NCBI GenBank assembly: GCA_029433525.1
Contig: JAQTIF010000001.1
Location: forward strand, 1,488,001 to 1,552,000
Source of the DNA: Enterobacteriaceae bacterium ESL0689
GTDB lineage: Bacteria; Pseudomonadota; Gammaproteobacteria; Enterobacterales; Enterobacteriaceae
Direction of reading: 5' to 3'
Length of the DNA: 64,000 nt
The translations under genes and the position numbers were made by a program. Under the pieces are notes generated by a model, which searched no databases, was not told the DNA's origin, and saw only the letters and a program-made list of their open reading frames with translations. Below, in pieces: positions 19,742-31,287 of the stretch (positions within the stretch are counted from its first letter, which is position 1; each line of letters opens with the position of its first letter).

Positions 19742-22324
19742 TTAATTCACAACCAGGTTGAGCAGTTTGCCAGCAACGTAAATCACTTTACGCACGGTGA
19801 AGTCAGCAAGATGCTTCGCCACCAGCGGCTCCTCGCGTGCCCGCTCAAGCACTTGTTCCTGTGTTGCATCAACCGCAACGGTGATTTTACCGCGCACTTT
19901 ACCATTGACCTGAACCACCACCAGGGTGGTGTTTTCAATCATCGCCTTCGGGTCTGCGACTGGCCACGGAGCGTTATCGAGATCACCTTCACCGCCCAGT
20001 TCCTGCCAGAGCGTGAAACAGGTATGTGGTGTGAAGGGGTTGAGCATGCGAACCACTGCCAGTAGCGCTTCATGCATCAGCGCACGATCCTGCTGGCTCT
20101 CCTGCGGCGCTTTTGCCAGTTTGTTCATCAGCTCCATGATTGCGGCGATGGCGGTATTGAACGTCTGGCGGCGGCCGATATCATCGCTGACTTTGGCGAT
20201 GGTTTTGTGGACATCCCGACGCAGTGCTTGTTGCTCTTGATTCAGATGGGCGATATCCAGCGCCGCTACCGGTCCCTGGGTCACATGCTCATAAACCAGT
20301 CGCCAGACACGTTTCAGAAAGCGATTGGCCCCTTCTACGCCGGACTCCTGCCACTCGAGGGTCATCTCTGCCGGTGAGGCGAACATCATAAACAGTCGTA
20401 CCGTATCCGCGCCATAACGTTCGACCATTACCTGTGGATCGATGCCATTGTTCTTTGACTTGGACATTTTACACATACCGGTATAGACCAGTTCGCGACC
20501 TTGCGGATCAACGGCTTTAATGATGCGCCCTTTTTCATCACGTTCGACGCTGGCATCAATCGGTGAGACCCAGTTACGCTCGCCGTTTTCGCCCACATAA
20601 TAGAAAGCATCGGCCAGAACCATGCCCTGACAGAGGAGCTGTTTTGCTGGCTCGTCAGAGTTGACCATTCCGGCATCGCGCAGCAGTTTATGGAAGAAGC
20701 GAAAATAGAGCAGATGCATAATGGCATGTTCGATCCCACCGATATAGATATCCACCGGTAGCCAGTAGTTTGCCGCTTCAGCGTCGAGCATGCCTTTATC
20801 GTACTGCGGGCAGGTGTAACGCGCATAATACCAGGATGACTCCATAAAGGTGTCGAAGGTGTCGGTTTCCCGCAGTGCAGGCTGACCATTAACCGTGGTT
20901 TTTGCCCACTGAGGATCGGCTTTGATCGGACTGGTGATGCCATCCATCACCACATCTTCCGGCAGAATAACCGGCAGTTGATCGTCCGGGGTTGGCATCA
21001 CGGTGCCATCCTCCAGGGTCACCATCGGGATCGGTGTACCCCAGTAGCGCTGGCGGGAGACGCCCCAGTCGCGCAAACGATAGTTAACTTTACGTTTGCC
21101 GACTCCCAGCGCTGTTAATTTATCGGCAATGGCGTTGAAACCTTCTGTATGGTTCAGGCCACTGAATTCCCCCGAATTGCATAGCACCCCTTTTTCGGTT
21201 AACGCCTGACTGGAGAGATCGGCGGGCTGACCTTCGGCGGTCAGAATCACCGCTTTGATACTGAGACCATATTTGCTGGCGAACTCATAGTCGCGCTGGT
21301 CGTGTGCCGGGACAGCCATGACTGCGCCGGTGCCATACTCCATCAGCACAAAGTTTGCCGCCCAGACGGGAATGGTTTCTCCGGTCAGTGGGTGGATGGC
21401 TTTAAATCCGGTATCGACGCCCTTTTTCTCCATTGTCGCCATATCGGCTTCTGCGACTTTGGTATTGCGGCATTCATCAATAAAGGCGGCAAGGGCGGGA
21501 CTACTGGCGGCAGCCTGTTGTGCCAGAGGATGACCTGCGGCAACCGCAAGATAAGTGCATCCCATAAACGTATCGGGACGGGTGGTATAAACGGTGAGTT
21601 TGTCAGCGTAGTCATTGACATCGAAAGTGATCTCGACACCTTCAGAACGGCCAATCCAGTTACGCTGCATCGTTTTAACGGTATCCGGCCAGTGATCCAG
21701 CTTATCGAGATCATTGAGCAGCTCTTCGGCATAAGCGGTGATCCTGATAAACCATTGTGGGATCTCTTTACGCTCGACTTTACTGTCGCAGCGCCAGCAA
21801 CAGCCATCAATAACCTGCTCATTGGCCAGCACGGTCTGGTCGTTGGGACACCAGTTTACGGCTGACGTCTTTTTATACACCAGCCCTTTTTTATACAACT
21901 CGGTGAAGAATTTTTGCTCCCAGCGATAATATTCTGGCTTACAGGTCGTGACCTCACGATGCCAGTCGTAAGCGAAACCCAGCTTTTTTAGCTGATTTTT
22001 CATGTAAGCAATATTGTCGTAGGTCCACGGCGCAGGCGCGGTATTGTTTTTTACCGCTGCCCCTTCGGCGGGCAGGCCAAACGCATCCCAGCCAATCGGT
22101 TGCAGCACATTTTTACCCAGCATGCGCTGATAACGGGCGATAACATCGCCAATAGTGTAGTTACGCACATGACCCATATGCAGTCGACCAGAAGGATAAG
22201 GTAGCATCGACAGGCAGTAATACTTTTCTTTGTTTTCGTCTTCTTTAACTTCGAATGTACGATTATCGTTCCAGTGGCGCTGAACGTTAGATTCTATCTC
22301 TTCCGGTCGGAATTGCTCTTGCAT
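19742..22324 (-). CDS. leuS: Leucyl-tRNA synthetase
   Basis: Class I synthetase with editing domain. From ATG 22324 it is 860 residues, identical in length to E. coli LeuRS; an upstream ATG (22348) would add eight. HIGH-type motif: [15 protein letters not shown]. Editing CP1 domain: [15 protein letters not shown] and the [15 protein letters not shown] block with its conserved Asp. Signature KMSKSKNNG. It heads the leuS-lptE-holA-nadD-cobC transcription unit. Confidence 0.98.
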   Translation of the reverse strand: MQEQFRPEEIESNVQRHWNDNRTFEVKEDENKEKYYCLSMLPYPSGRLHMGHVRNYTIGDVIARYQRMLGKNVLQPIGWDAFGLPAEGAAVKNNTAPAPWTYDNIAYMKNQLKKLGFAYDWHREVTTCKPEYYRWEQKFFTELYKKGLVYKKTSAVNWCPNDQTVLANEQVIDGCCWRCDSKVERKEIPQWFIRITAYAEELLNDLDKLDHWPDTVKTMQRNWIGRSEGVEITFDVNDYADKLTVYTTRPDTFMGCTYLAVAAGHPLAQQAAASSPALAAFIDECRNTKVAEADMATMEKKGVDTGFKAIHPLTGETIPVWAANFVLMEYGTGAVMAVPAHDQRDYEFASKYGLSIKAVILTAEGQPADLSSQALTEKGVLCNSGEFSGLNHTEGFNAIADKLTALGVGKRKVNYRLRDWGVSRQRYWGTPIPMVTLEDGTVMPTPDDQLPVILPEDVVMDGITSPIKADPQWAKTTVNGQPALRETDTFDTFMESSWYYARYTCPQYDKGMLDAEAANYWLPVDIYIGGIEHAIMHLLYFRFFHKLLRDAGMVNSDEPAKQLLCQGMVLADAFYYVGENGERNWVSPIDASVERDEKGRIIKAVDPQGRELVYTGMCKMSKSKNNGIDPQVMVERYGADTVRLFMMFASPAEMTLEWQESGVEGANRFLKRVWRLVYEHVTQGPVAALDIAHLNQEQQALRRDVHKTIAKVSDDIGRRQTFNTAIAAIMELMNKLAKAPQESQQDRALMHEALLAVVRMLNPFTPHTCFTLWQELGGEGDLDNAPWPVADPKAMIENTTLVVVQVNGKVRGKITVAVDATQEQVLERAREEPLVAKHLADFTVRKVIYVAGKLLNLVVN

Positions 22325-22553
22325 GGCAGACAAAGGTCCTGTTTTCAATTACCGCTACGAAAAAACGTAGCCAATAGACAATGCGTGATCAGATCGGCAT
22401 AGCATAGCCCAAACATGCGCGGCAAAACAGCCTTTCAGGTGCTAACATCGCTAAAAGCGGTAGAAGAGCGTGCCTCTTTTTATCCATTAACCGGTGGCAG
22501 TGACGTTATCATGTCTACTATTAACAGCAATTGATGATCCCGGAGGTGAAATA

Positions 22554-23036
22554 ATGAACAAGCTGACTCAGTTTTATCGTGAGCTGGTATTAGCATTCAG
22601 TGAACGGTTGCGCGAGGGCGAACGTGATATTGATGCGCTACTCGATCAGGCAAAGCAAAAAATTAATCATTCCGGGGCATTAACAGAACATGAACTGGCA
22701 TCACTGATGCAGGCGGTCAGGCGTGATTTGCAGGAGTTCGCCCACAGTTACCAAGAGAACCGTGATGATCTGGCCAACAGCGTCTTTATGCGGGTGATAA
22801 AACAGAGTTTATGGCAGGATCTGGCAGATATCACCGATCAGACACAACTGGAATGGCACGAAATGTTCGACGATATCGATCATCAGGGTATTTACCACAG
22901 TGGAGACGTAGTCGGACTGGGAAATATGATATGTGAAATCTGCCATTATCGGATGACTATTTATGCACCGGAGATATTACCCCACTGCCCGCAATGTGGT
23001 GGTGACCGTTTTCAGCGCATTCCTTTTAATCCCTGA
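22554..23036 (+). CDS. ybeL: YbeL, DUF1451 zinc-ribbon protein
   Basis: Protein of unknown function, 160 residues as in E. coli when started at ATG 22554 (AGGTG site seven bases upstream). The N-terminal two-thirds is helical, with coiled-coil potential. The C-terminus is a zinc ribbon, CEICHYRM...HCPQCGG, with four cysteines. It is divergent from leuS. In E. coli rihA and gltIJKL follow before lnt; here lnt is next. Confidence 0.93.
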   Translation: MNKLTQFYRELVLAFSERLREGERDIDALLDQAKQKINHSGALTEHELASLMQAVRRDLQEFAHSYQENRDDLANSVFMRVIKQSLWQDLADITDQTQLEWHEMFDDIDHQGIYHSGDVVGLGNMICEICHYRMTIYAPEILPHCPQCGGDRFQRIPFNP

Positions 23037-23046
23037 TGTGAGATTA

Positions 23047-23086
23047 GCGGATCGCATTGCGGAAAGCGGTGCGATCCGCCGTTTTT
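23047..23086 (+). terminator. Rho-independent terminator between ybeL and lnt
   Basis: Stem GCGGATCGCA/TGCGATCCGC (23047-23056, 23070-23079) is followed by CGTTTTT. It sits between convergent ybeL and lnt. Confidence 0.88.
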
Positions 23087-23095
23087 GCTGTCTCA

Positions 23096-24652
23096 TCAGG
23101 AATGCGAGCCAGATTTAACGAGATATTTCTTTATGCTGATGAGCAGTGCCAGCAGGCCCAGAAACGCCATCAATAGCCACAGTGGCCGATTTCCCGCACG
23201 GGCATAAGGGGTCAGGCCGGTGGCGGGGGCCACTTTCGCGGTCAGCACCGCGCGGGTGAACTGAGGTAAGCGAGCCTCAACTTCACCTTGTGGGCCAATA
23301 ATGGCCGTAATACCGTTATTGGTGCTGCGTAACAACGGACGCCCCAGCTCCAGCGCACGCATCCTGGCCATCTGGAAATGTTGCCACGGCCCGATAGACT
23401 GACCAAACCAGGCATCGTTGGAAATTGTCAGCAAGTAATCGGTATCCGGACGAAAATTATCACGAACCTGTTCACCAAGAATAATTTCATAGCAGATGGC
23501 CGCCGTCAGCCTCCTGTTCGCCCCGGTCAGTTGCGGTTGCAGGTATGCGCCACGACTGAAAGAGGACATCGGTAAATCGAAGAAGGGGGCTAACGGGCGC
23601 AGCAGAAATTCCAGCGGTACAAATTCACCAAACGGGACGAGATGATTTTTGTTATAGCGATTGGGGGAGTCGTAATAATAGGGCGTATCTTTGCCGAGGG
23701 TAATAATGGTGTTATAGGTGGCATAGTGATCTCTGGCCGTCAGGCGGGCATCGACAATCCCGGTGATCAGCGTGCTGTTGTCTGCGCGTAGCAGGCCGTC
23801 CAGTCTGCTCAGAAAATCCTGTTGGTTAATTTCCAGATCCGGAATAGCCGATTCCGGCCAGACGATCAGCTGTGACGAGGCGATATGTGGCTGTGTCAGC
23901 GCGAGATAAATTTTCAGGGTATCGGCAAGCTGCGTTTCGTCCCATTTCATGCTCTGGGGAATATTGCCCTGTACCAGTGAGACGTTAATCGCCTGTTGTG
24001 GCAGTGACTGAAACCACTGAATATGGCGTAGCGGCATCGGCAGGGTGAACAGGATGACAGCCGCAAACGCAGGTCGCCAGTTGCGTTGCGCAAGAGCTAG
24101 CGCCAGCAGTCCACTGACCATCATTAAAAGAAAAGTGATCGACTCAACCCCCATAACCGGAGCCACGCCTCTGAGGGGGCCATCAATCTGGCTGTAGCCA
24201 AACTGGAGCCACGGGAACCCGGTTAACACCCAGCCCCGCAGAAATTCACAGATTTGCCAGACAATGGGGGCGACGATAACCACACGCAGCCAGTGGGTTT
24301 TCGGCCATAGCAACGCCACTACGCCAGCGAACAACCCGCTATATAGCGACAAATAGGCACTCAGCAGCACAACAAGCAGTATGTTGATCAGGTCGGGCAT
24401 ACCACCAAACTGGGCAATACTGACGTATACCCAGTTAACCCCGGTGCCAAACAGCCCCAGTCCCCAGAAAAAACCGATCCACGCACTTTGCCACGGGCGA
24501 CGGTTAAAGGTGAGTCCTTGCAGGCCGATAAGCGAAACAAGCGCCGCTGGCCAGATTTCATAGGGAGAAAACGCCAGTGTGCCGCAGGCTCCTGATAACA
24601 ACGCCAGCAGCAGTCGTCCACGCTGGCGGACGACAAAAGAGGCTAATGCCAT
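23096..24652 (-). CDS. lnt: Apolipoprotein N-acyltransferase
   Basis: Adds the third acyl chain to lipoproteins at the inner membrane. The 518 residues start with about six transmembrane helices (residues 10-210) and continue with a periplasmic nitrilase-fold domain. The catalytic triad is visible as Glu in WPESAIPD, Lys in [11 protein letters not shown] and Cys in [10 protein letters not shown] final transmembrane helix (about 489-506) precedes a basic tail. It follows corC by 24 bp in the ybeZ-ybeY-corC-lnt operon. Confidence 0.97.
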   Translation of the reverse strand: MALASFVVRQRGRLLLALLSGACGTLAFSPYEIWPAALVSLIGLQGLTFNRRPWQSAWIGFFWGLGLFGTGVNWVYVSIAQFGGMPDLINILLVVLLSAYLSLYSGLFAGVVALLWPKTHWLRVVIVAPIVWQICEFLRGWVLTGFPWLQFGYSQIDGPLRGVAPVMGVESITFLLMMVSGLLALALAQRNWRPAFAAVILFTLPMPLRHIQWFQSLPQQAINVSLVQGNIPQSMKWDETQLADTLKIYLALTQPHIASSQLIVWPESAIPDLEINQQDFLSRLDGLLRADNSTLITGIVDARLTARDHYATYNTIITLGKDTPYYYDSPNRYNKNHLVPFGEFVPLEFLLRPLAPFFDLPMSSFSRGAYLQPQLTGANRRLTAAICYEIILGEQVRDNFRPDTDYLLTISNDAWFGQSIGPWQHFQMARMRALELGRPLLRSTNNGITAIIGPQGEVEARLPQFTRAVLTAKVAPATGLTPYARAGNRPLWLLMAFLGLLALLISIKKYLVKSGSHS

Positions 24653-24676
24653 TGCAGTTAATCGTCCTTCTATTAA

Positions 24677-25555
24677 TTATTCATTGTCCAGTTTGGGTTG
24701 TGGTGCATCATCCGCCAGTGTGACATTCACCTGAATGATGCGCCGGTTATCCGCCATCACCACTTTGAAATGATAGCCATCGATATCGACAGACTCCCCA
24801 CGGGTGGGCAGATGACCGAAAGCCTGCATCACCAGGCCGCCGATAGTATCGACCTCTTCATCGCTGAAGTGGGTGCCGAAAACGTCATTGAAGTCTTCGA
24901 TGGAGGCCAGCGCCCGTACCGCCCAGGTATGACGGCTGAGCTGGCGAAAATCGATATCTTCTTCATCATATTCATCTTCGATTTCGCCGACAATCAGCTC
25001 GAGGATATCTTCAATCGTGACCAGCCCGGAAACGCCACCAAATTCGTCGATGACGATAGCCATATGATAACGCTGTGAACGAAACTCTTTCAGCATCCGA
25101 TCGACCCGCTTGCTTTCTGGCACTACCACCGCCGGACGCAGAACCTGTTCCATGCTGAATGAGCCAGCACCACTGCGCATAAAGGGCAGTAAGTCCTTGG
25201 CCATCAGGATCCCTTCGATATGATCTTTATCTTCACTGATCACCGGAAAACGGGAATGGGCGGACTCGATAATCACATCGAGGCACTCATCCAGAGACTG
25301 GTTACGGTTCAGGGTGATCATCTGCGAACGTGGGATCATAATATCGCGGACGCGCTGGTCAGCGATATCCATCACCCCTTCGAGCATATCACGGGTTTCT
25401 TCGTCGATAAGATCGTTTTGTCTGAAATCACGAATTAATGCCAGGAGTTCATCACGATTTTTTGGTTCGTCGTGAAAAAGCTGGCTAAGTAACAGGGAGA
25501 AAAACCCCTTCTTGTGGTGTATGGCGTTGCTACTGTGTGAATTGTCGTCGCTCAT
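24677..25555 (-). CDS. ybeX: CorC/YbeX, CBS-domain protein linked to Mg/Co efflux and ribosome maturation
   Basis: Cytoplasmic 292-residue protein, same length as E. coli YbeX. A CBS pair occupies about residues 65-190 ([18 protein letters not shown]-type repeats, [28 protein letters not shown]). A C-terminal CorC_HlyC domain of about 80 residues follows. It has been linked to Co/Mg efflux and to ribosome metabolism; the molecular activity is not proven. It lies between ybeY (86 bp) and lnt. Confidence 0.93.
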   Translation of the reverse strand: MSDDNSHSSNAIHHKKGFFSLLLSQLFHDEPKNRDELLALIRDFRQNDLIDEETRDMLEGVMDIADQRVRDIMIPRSQMITLNRNQSLDECLDVIIESAHSRFPVISEDKDHIEGILMAKDLLPFMRSGAGSFSMEQVLRPAVVVPESKRVDRMLKEFRSQRYHMAIVIDEFGGVSGLVTIEDILELIVGEIEDEYDEEDIDFRQLSRHTWAVRALASIEDFNDVFGTHFSDEEVDTIGGLVMQAFGHLPTRGESVDIDGYHFKVVMADNRRIIQVNVTLADDAPQPKLDNE

Positions 25556-25641
25556 GGCGTCGTAGAGATTCTCATGTCAGTTAATGTATCGCTCGTCGCG
25601 CGAATATTTTTGCGTCGGACGGCATCGAGACCGGTTGTCCG

Positions 25642-26124
25642 TTACCTGGTAACCGGTAAGTCCTTCTCAGCAAGGTAGGGGTCCTCATAACCCAGAGCAA
25701 GCATTATCTCTGTTTCGAGGCGCTCCATCTCTTCCGCTTCTTCAGTGATAATATGATCATAGCCCAACAGGTGCAAACTACCATGAATGACCATGTGTGC
25801 CCAGTGCGCTTGCAGCGGTTTATGCTGTTCCTGCGCTTCTTGTTCCACAATCTGGCGGCAAATCACCAGATCCCCCAGCAGCGGCAGTGTGATCCCCGGC
25901 GGTGCCTCAAAGGGGAACGACAAGACATTGGTCGGTTTATCCTTGCCACGATAAGTCCGGTTCAGTTGCTGGCTTTCTGCTGTATCGACCAGACGGACTG
26001 TGACTTCCGACTCAGGCTGTAATGGCAGAATAGCCGCATTAAGCCAGCGTTGAAAATCAGCCTCATCCGGCAGACCACGGCTATCGGCACAGGCTTGTTG
26101 TAAATCAAGAATAACCGGATTCAT
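25642..26124 (-). CDS. ybeY: YbeY, rRNA-maturation endoribonuclease
   Basis: Zinc-dependent RNase involved in 16S rRNA 3' end maturation and ribosome quality control. The signature with three zinc-binding histidines, [15 protein letters not shown], is intact, and the conserved Arg is in [15 protein letters not shown]. The 160 residues are five longer than E. coli at the C-terminus. Its ATG overlaps the ybeZ stop by four bases (26121-26124), a coupling arrangement. Confidence 0.96.
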   Translation of the reverse strand: MNPVILDLQQACADSRGLPDEADFQRWLNAAILPLQPESEVTVRLVDTAESQQLNRTYRGKDKPTNVLSFPFEAPPGITLPLLGDLVICRQIVEQEAQEQHKPLQAHWAHMVIHGSLHLLGYDHIITEEAEEMERLETEIMLALGYEDPYLAEKDLPVTR

Positions 26125-27170
26125 TGCGACTCCTGTGGCTTATCTTCCTGTTGATGCCAGCGACGCTGCTGTTCTGCATTGCGTTTTTGTTCCGCCTCTT
26201 CCCAGGCCTCATAAGCGTTGACGATACGCGCTACCACCGGATGGCGCACCACATCCTCACTGTGGAAGAAATTGAAGCTGATTTCATCGACCCCGGACAG
26301 TACCTCAATGGCATGACGCAGACCCGATTTGGCATTCCGTGGCAAATCAATCTGAGTAACGTCGCCCGTGATCACCGCTTTGGAATTAAAACCAATGCGT
26401 GTCAGGAACATTTTCATCTGTTCGATGGTGGTATTCTGGCTTTCATCAAGAATAATAAAGGCGTCGTTGAGGGTACGGCCGCGCATATAGGCCAGTGGTG
26501 CGACCTCTATAACATTACGTTCGATTAATTTCTCAACCTTTTCAAAGCCAAGCATTTCGAACAGCGCATCATACAGCGGGCGCAGGTAAGGATCGACTTT
26601 CTGGCTCAGATCACCGGGAAGAAAACCGAGCTTTTCTCCCGCTTCAACCGCCGGGCGGGTAAGAAGAATGCGGCGTATCTCCTGGCGTTCGAGCGCATCT
26701 ACCGCTGCCGCCACAGCCAGCCAGGTTTTTCCGGTTCCGGCGGGGCCGATACCGAAGGTAATATCGTGATCAAGAATATGCGCGATATATTGTGCCTGAT
26801 TGGGGGTGCGGGGCTTGATGACGCCACGCCGGGTTTTGATATTAATCGCTTTACCGTAAGCCGGTACGCTGTCGGCATTCTGTTCCAGAACACGCGCTTC
26901 TTTGATAGCCAGATGGATTTGCTCCGGGACAATATCCTGAATGTGTCCACGTTGTGGTGCGGTATCAACATACAGACGGCGCAGAATATCAGCGGCGGCG
27001 TTGACACAGCGTGTCTGACCCGTCAGCGTAAAACGATTATCGCGGTGGTTAATTTCGATACCTAAGCGCCGTTCCAGCTGTTTAATGTTGTCATCAAACG
27101 GGCCACAAAGTCCCAGCAAACGCGCATTATCCGCTGGCTCCAGGATAATCTCACGATTTTCTATATTCAA
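26121..27170 (-). CDS. ybeZ: YbeZ (PhoH-like), ATPase partner of YbeY
   Basis: PhoH-family ATPase of 349 residues that works with YbeY in RNA maturation. The Walker A motif is [11 protein letters not shown], with Walker B-like [11 protein letters not shown]. The N-terminus carries a KH-like region and the C-terminus is charged and Gln-rich ([16 protein letters not shown]). It is downstream of miaB as in E. coli, with a 153-bp gap containing a GC-rich hairpin (27295-27314). Confidence 0.95.
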   Translation of the reverse strand: MNIENREIILEPADNARLLGLCGPFDDNIKQLERRLGIEINHRDNRFTLTGQTRCVNAAADILRRLYVDTAPQRGHIQDIVPEQIHLAIKEARVLEQNADSVPAYGKAINIKTRRGVIKPRTPNQAQYIAHILDHDITFGIGPAGTGKTWLAVAAAVDALERQEIRRILLTRPAVEAGEKLGFLPGDLSQKVDPYLRPLYDALFEMLGFEKVEKLIERNVIEVAPLAYMRGRTLNDAFIILDESQNTTIEQMKMFLTRIGFNSKAVITGDVTQIDLPRNAKSGLRHAIEVLSGVDEISFNFFHSEDVVRHPVVARIVNAYEAWEEAEQKRNAEQQRRWHQQEDKPQESQ

Positions 27171-27323
27171 ACTGTTCCTCTTTAATATATGTTACCGGGC
27201 GGTCATCATCACGGACTTGTCAGGGAATTATTAACTTCATCGCTATGGGGTGCAAGCCCTGTTGGTGATATTCCGGGGTAAGGCGAGAGGCAGAACCTGC
27301 CAGTGCTGGCAGGTCTGAAGGGA

Positions 27324-28748
27324 TTAGGGTTGATAAATTCCGACACCAGGCTCGTCTTCTTTGCGGGTACGGGCAATGATGGCTTGTGGCGATTCGGCAA
27401 TACGTAACCCCATCTGCGCTTCGCGGCGGACTATTTTACCGCGTAATGAGTTAGGGTAGACATCGACGATCTCCACATCGACAAACTGGCCGATCATATC
27501 GGGCGTGCCTTCAAAATTGACCACCCGATTGTTCTCGGTGCGACCCGAAAGTTCCATGATATTCTTGCGTGAGGTGCCCTCGACCAGAATACGCTGGGTG
27601 GTGCCGAGCATACGACGACTCCAGGCCATCGCCTGTTGATTGATACGCTCCTGCAGGAGATACAGCCGCTGTTTCTTATCCTCTTCGCTGACATCATCCA
27701 CCATCTCTGCCGCCGGTGTTCCTGGTCGTGCGGAGAAAATAAAGCTGTAGCTGAGATCAAAATTGACATCGGCGATGAGCTTCATGGTTTTGGCGAAATC
27801 GTCGGCGGTTTCGCCGGGAAAACCGACGATAAAGTCTGAGCTAATCTGAATATCCGGACGTGCCTGGCGTAATTTACGGATGATTGATTTATATTCCAGC
27901 GCGGTATGAGTGCGTCCCATCAGGGTCAGCACCCGGTCAGACCCGCTCTGCACTGGCAGGTGCAGGAAGCTGACCAGTTCCGGCGTATCACGATAAACCT
28001 CAATAATATCATCAGTAAATTCGATCGGATGACTGGTGGTAAAACGGACACGATCGATGCCATCAATGGCGGCCACCAGACGCAGCAGTTCGGCGAAACT
28101 GCCGGTTGTGCCATCATAATTTTCACCACGCCAGGCATTTACATTTTGTCCCAGCAGGTTGACCTCCCGTACCCCCTGCGCGGCCAGTTGCGCGACTTCA
28201 TACAGAATATCGTCACAAGGGCGGCTCACTTCTTCGCCACGGGTATAGGGGACCACACAGTAAGTGCAATATTTATTACAGCCTTCCATAATAGAAACAA
28301 AAGCGGCAGGGCCATCCGCGCGTGGCTCAGGCAAACGGTCAAACTTTTCAATTTCCGGGAAACTGACATCGACCACCGGGCTGCGGTTATGACTTACCGC
28401 GTTGATCATCTCTGGCAGGCGATGGAGTGTCTGAGGTCCGAAAATAATATCGACGTAGTGAGCACGCTGACGGATATGCTGCCCCTCTTGTGAGGCAACA
28501 CAGCCGCCGACGCCAATAATCAGCGCCGGGTTCTTCTCTTTCAGCAGCTTCCAGCGGCCTAATTGATGAAAAACTTTTTCCTGGGCTTTTTCACGGATAG
28601 AGCAGGTATTGAGCAGTAACACATCCGCATCTTCAGCGATATCTGTCAGTTGATAGCCATGTGTGGCATTCAGCAGATCGGCTATCTTCGACGAATCGTA
28701 TTCATTCATCTGACAGCCCCAGGTTTTAATATGGAGTTTTTTGGTCAT
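27324..28748 (-). CDS. miaB: MiaB, tRNA-2-methylthio-N6-dimethylallyladenosine synthase
   Basis: Radical SAM methylthiotransferase acting on A37 of tRNAs. From ATG 28748 it is 474 residues, the E. coli length; the ATG at 28760 would add four. The N-terminal UPF0004 domain has its three cluster cysteines ([27 protein letters not shown]). Radical SAM CxxxCxx[19 protein letters not shown]-terminal TRAM domain covers about residues 375-440. Confidence 0.97.
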   Translation of the reverse strand: MTKKLHIKTWGCQMNEYDSSKIADLLNATHGYQLTDIAEDADVLLLNTCSIREKAQEKVFHQLGRWKLLKEKNPALIIGVGGCVASQEGQHIRQRAHYVDIIFGPQTLHRLPEMINAVSHNRSPVVDVSFPEIEKFDRLPEPRADGPAAFVSIMEGCNKYCTYCVVPYTRGEEVSRPCDDILYEVAQLAAQGVREVNLLGQNVNAWRGENYDGTTGSFAELLRLVAAIDGIDRVRFTTSHPIEFTDDIIEVYRDTPELVSFLHLPVQSGSDRVLTLMGRTHTALEYKSIIRKLRQARPDIQISSDFIVGFPGETADDFAKTMKLIADVNFDLSYSFIFSARPGTPAAEMVDDVSEEDKKQRLYLLQERINQQAMAWSRRMLGTTQRILVEGTSRKNIMELSGRTENNRVVNFEGTPDMIGQFVDVEIVDVYPNSLRGKIVRREAQMGLRIAESPQAIIARTRKEDEPGVGIYQP

Positions 28749-29023
28749 CGATTTGCTCATGCCAGGTTAGCGATATTCAGTAGGGCGCGTATTGTAATGC
28801 TTTGGTTGCCCTCTGACCAGTGCGTGTTATCCCCCTTTGCGGCGAAAAATCCGGTAAACTGATGGCCTGCCTCATCATCGCATCGCGATTGCGCGTGTTA
28901 CCTGGCTCCGGGCGTGAGACGAAAAACAGAGGCCAGCATGAGGGCGATGGATTTTATCGCGCTGCCGCGAGTCAGCTCAGCGTGACCAGACTATTTACTG
29001 ATTCAGGTTGAAGGATAATTGTG

Positions 29024-30199
29024 ATGACAAGTCATACAACAGAGATTGCCATTATCGGTGGTGGGATGGTCGGCGGTGCTCTGGCGCTGGGACTGGCACA
29101 ACAAGGGTTCCAGGTCACGTTAATAGAAAAAACCGTCCCCCCGGCGTTTGATCGCGCTTCGATGCCGGATGTGCGAATTTCCGCGCTTAGCATGGCCTCA
29201 GTGGAATTGCTCAAACGGCTTGCTGTCTGGGATAAAGTACAGGCTATGCGTGCGCATGGCTGGCAACGGCTGGAAACCTGGGAGTGGACAAATGCCCATG
29301 TTATTTTCGATGCGGCCGATTTGCATCTGCCGCAACTGGGTTATATGGTCGAAAACAACGTATTGCAGCTTGCTCTGTGGCAGGCGTTGTCCGCAGATGA
29401 ACATATCCGGATCTGTTCAGGTCACAACCTGCAGGACATGCACCGCGAACAGGATCAGGTCACTTTGCGGCTGAGTGACGGCAGTGAGTGTGTTACCCGG
29501 CTGGTGATTGGCGCTGATGGCGCTCACTCTCCCCTGCGTCAGTTAGCGGGAATCGGGGTGCATGGCTGGCAATATCGACAGGCGTGCTTACTGATTAGCG
29601 TACAGTGTGCGGATAACCCTGGAACCAGCACCTGGCAACAATTTACCCCGAGCGGACCGCGCGCTTTTCTCCCGCTGTTTGATAACTGGGCATCGCTGGT
29701 ATGGTATGACACGCCCGCGCGTATTCGTCAGTTGCAGGCAATGAGTTTGCCGCAGCTTCAACAGCAAATCCGGCTTCATTTCCCCTCCCGGGTCGGGCTC
29801 GTAACTCCCTGTCATAGTGGTGCATTTGCGCTGACCCGCCGCCATGCGTTGCAGTATGTGCAACCCGGCCTGGCGTTAGTTGGCGATGCCGCGCACACCA
29901 TTCATCCCCTGGCTGGGCAGGGCGTTAATCTTGGCTATCGCGATGTTGATGCGTTGCTGACGGTATTAACCACCGCGAAAAATCAGGGGGAGGTATGGGC
30001 CAGTTTACCGGTACTCAAACGCTATCAGGCCAGACGCCGGGTCGATAACCTGATTATGCAGTCGGGAATGGATCTGTTTTATGCCGGATTCAGTAACGAT
30101 CTGCCCGCGATACGGCTACTGCGCAATATCGGGTTGATGGCAGCAGAGCGGGCAGGGGGACTGAAACGACAGGCGCTGAAATACGCATTAGGGTTATAA
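29024..30199 (+). CDS. ubiF: UbiF, 3-demethoxyubiquinol 3-hydroxylase
   Basis: Flavin monooxygenase hydroxylating the last position of the ubiquinone ring. From ATG 29024 it is 391 residues as in E. coli (a GTG one codon earlier is possible). Motifs: Rossmann GGGMVGGALALGLAQQG, DG motif VIGADGAHSPLRQ and GD motif ALVGDAAHTIHPLAGQGVNLGYRD. It is divergent from miaB. In E. coli a seven-tRNA cluster follows; none is visible here. Confidence 0.97.
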   Translation: MTSHTTEIAIIGGGMVGGALALGLAQQGFQVTLIEKTVPPAFDRASMPDVRISALSMASVELLKRLAVWDKVQAMRAHGWQRLETWEWTNAHVIFDAADLHLPQLGYMVENNVLQLALWQALSADEHIRICSGHNLQDMHREQDQVTLRLSDGSECVTRLVIGADGAHSPLRQLAGIGVHGWQYRQACLLISVQCADNPGTSTWQQFTPSGPRAFLPLFDNWASLVWYDTPARIRQLQAMSLPQLQQQIRLHFPSRVGLVTPCHSGAFALTRRHALQYVQPGLALVGDAAHTIHPLAGQGVNLGYRDVDALLTVLTTAKNQGEVWASLPVLKRYQARRRVDNLIMQSGMDLFYAGFSNDLPAIRLLRNIGLMAAERAGGLKRQALKYALGL

Positions 30200-30247
30200 G
30201 CGGTAGCACTGATGAAACAGCTCCATGTCCGCAGACTCAGATTGACC

Positions 30248-30273
30248 GCCCGGCAGGCAATCCCGTGCCGGGC
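30248..30273 (+). terminator. Possible hairpin after ubiF
   Basis: Stem GCCCGGCA/TGCCGGGC (30248-30255, 30266-30273), 49 bp after the ubiF stop. There is no T-run, so Rho-independent termination is uncertain. Confidence 0.4.
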
Positions 30274-30396
30274 TCCGGCTGCGACGGCCTCATTATGTAG
30301 TGGATCAGTTATTCCGGACACCTCAATAGCCTGAGTCTGCCACAGAGGCACAATAATCACGATGATATTATTATTCCGTTAATCATTCTCAGGCTT

Positions 30397-30542
30397 AGAG
30401 CCTATCCCATTAGGCTATTTTACTTGCCATTTTGGCCCTGGGCAGTGCTCGAAATCCTCACGTACTTCGTGTACGCTGCGGTTTCTCCGCGCTGTCCGTG
30501 TCCAAACTGGCTGCGCCAATAACGCCTAATGGGATAGGCTCT
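30397..30542. repeat. Copy 2 (best copy) of dispersed repeat with perfect 18-bp inverted ends
   Basis: A 146-bp unit whose ends, AGAGCCTATCCCATTAGG (30397-30414) and its exact reverse complement (30525-30542), form perfect 18-bp terminal inverted repeats. The interior holds TATTTTACTTGCCATTTTGG, a GGGCAGTGCTCG segment and a small CGTAC-TTCGT-GTACG hairpin. It contains no coding capacity. It fills most of the 467-bp gap between ubiF and the ABC transporter; the remaining bases show no gene. Confidence 0.9.
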
Positions 30543-30666
30543 TATTTTGCGATCAGTTTCACGCTGGGAGGGAATTAGCTATTGCCTGTGAGCAGATTGC
30601 TATGCCCGAAGCACGGTTGTTGTGAGTGGTCTGTTGATATTTAACCACCTGCTCAGCGGCTTGCTG

Positions 30667-31287
30667 CTAAAAAGGTATCTCACTCAGCTTCCCTTGCCGG
30701 AAGATCCATTGTGTTTCAGCAAGAAACTTAGCCTCTTTGGGCTCGTGGGTCACAAGAAGGACGGTCATATCATACTGTCGTAGCCTTTTTACTGTTTGCC
30801 ATAAACGTGAACGGGTATTCCAGTCGAGATTTGAAAAAGGCTCATCGAGCAGTAACAGAGAGGAGCGTGATATTATCGCCCGGGCTAAAGCCGCGCGTTG
30901 CTGTTCACCGCCTGAAATTTGTCGCGGATAACAGTGTGCCAGATAGGCAATACCCATCTCTTCGAGCAGGGATATTTGCTTTTGTTTCGAACGTGGTAAT
31001 CCGGCTGCATACTGCGCCAGCGCCAGATTTCCCGCCACGGTCAGATAAGGAAACAGATACAGTCGCTGGTTAAGATAGCGACAGGGACGTTGCCAGGGAG
31101 CCAGGGCATTGATGGATTTTCCATCGAAGTTAATATCGCCCTGATAAGGAACAGTCCCCGCTATCGCATTCAGTAATGTGGTTTTACCACAACCGGAGGG
31201 GCCGATGATGGCGGTACAGCTTCCTTGCGCAACATGAAGATTCAGTTCCCTGAACGCCTGGGTGGTTAAATGCTCAATGCGCAGCAT
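30667..31287 (-). CDS. ABC transporter ATP-binding protein, molybdate/tungstate type
   Basis: ATPase subunit of an oxyanion importer. From ATG 31287 it is 206 residues; the upstream ATG at 31308 lies deeper inside the permease gene. Walker A is GPSGCGKTTLLNAIAG, the ABC signature is ISGGEQQRAALARA, Walker B is LLLLDEPFSNLD and the H-loop is LLVTHEP. It is shorter than ModC (about 350 aa) and lacks the C-terminal molybdate-binding MOP/TOBE domain. It overlaps the permease gene by 14 bp, the last gene of the operon. The substrate is inferred from the neighbouring modD and ModB-type genes. Confidence 0.85.
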   Translation of the reverse strand: MLRIEHLTTQAFRELNLHVAQGSCTAIIGPSGCGKTTLLNAIAGTVPYQGDINFDGKSINALAPWQRPCRYLNQRLYLFPYLTVAGNLALAQYAAGLPRSKQKQISLLEEMGIAYLAHCYPRQISGGEQQRAALARAIISRSSLLLLDEPFSNLDWNTRSRLWQTVKRLRQYDMTVLLVTHEPKEAKFLAETQWIFRQGKLSEIPF

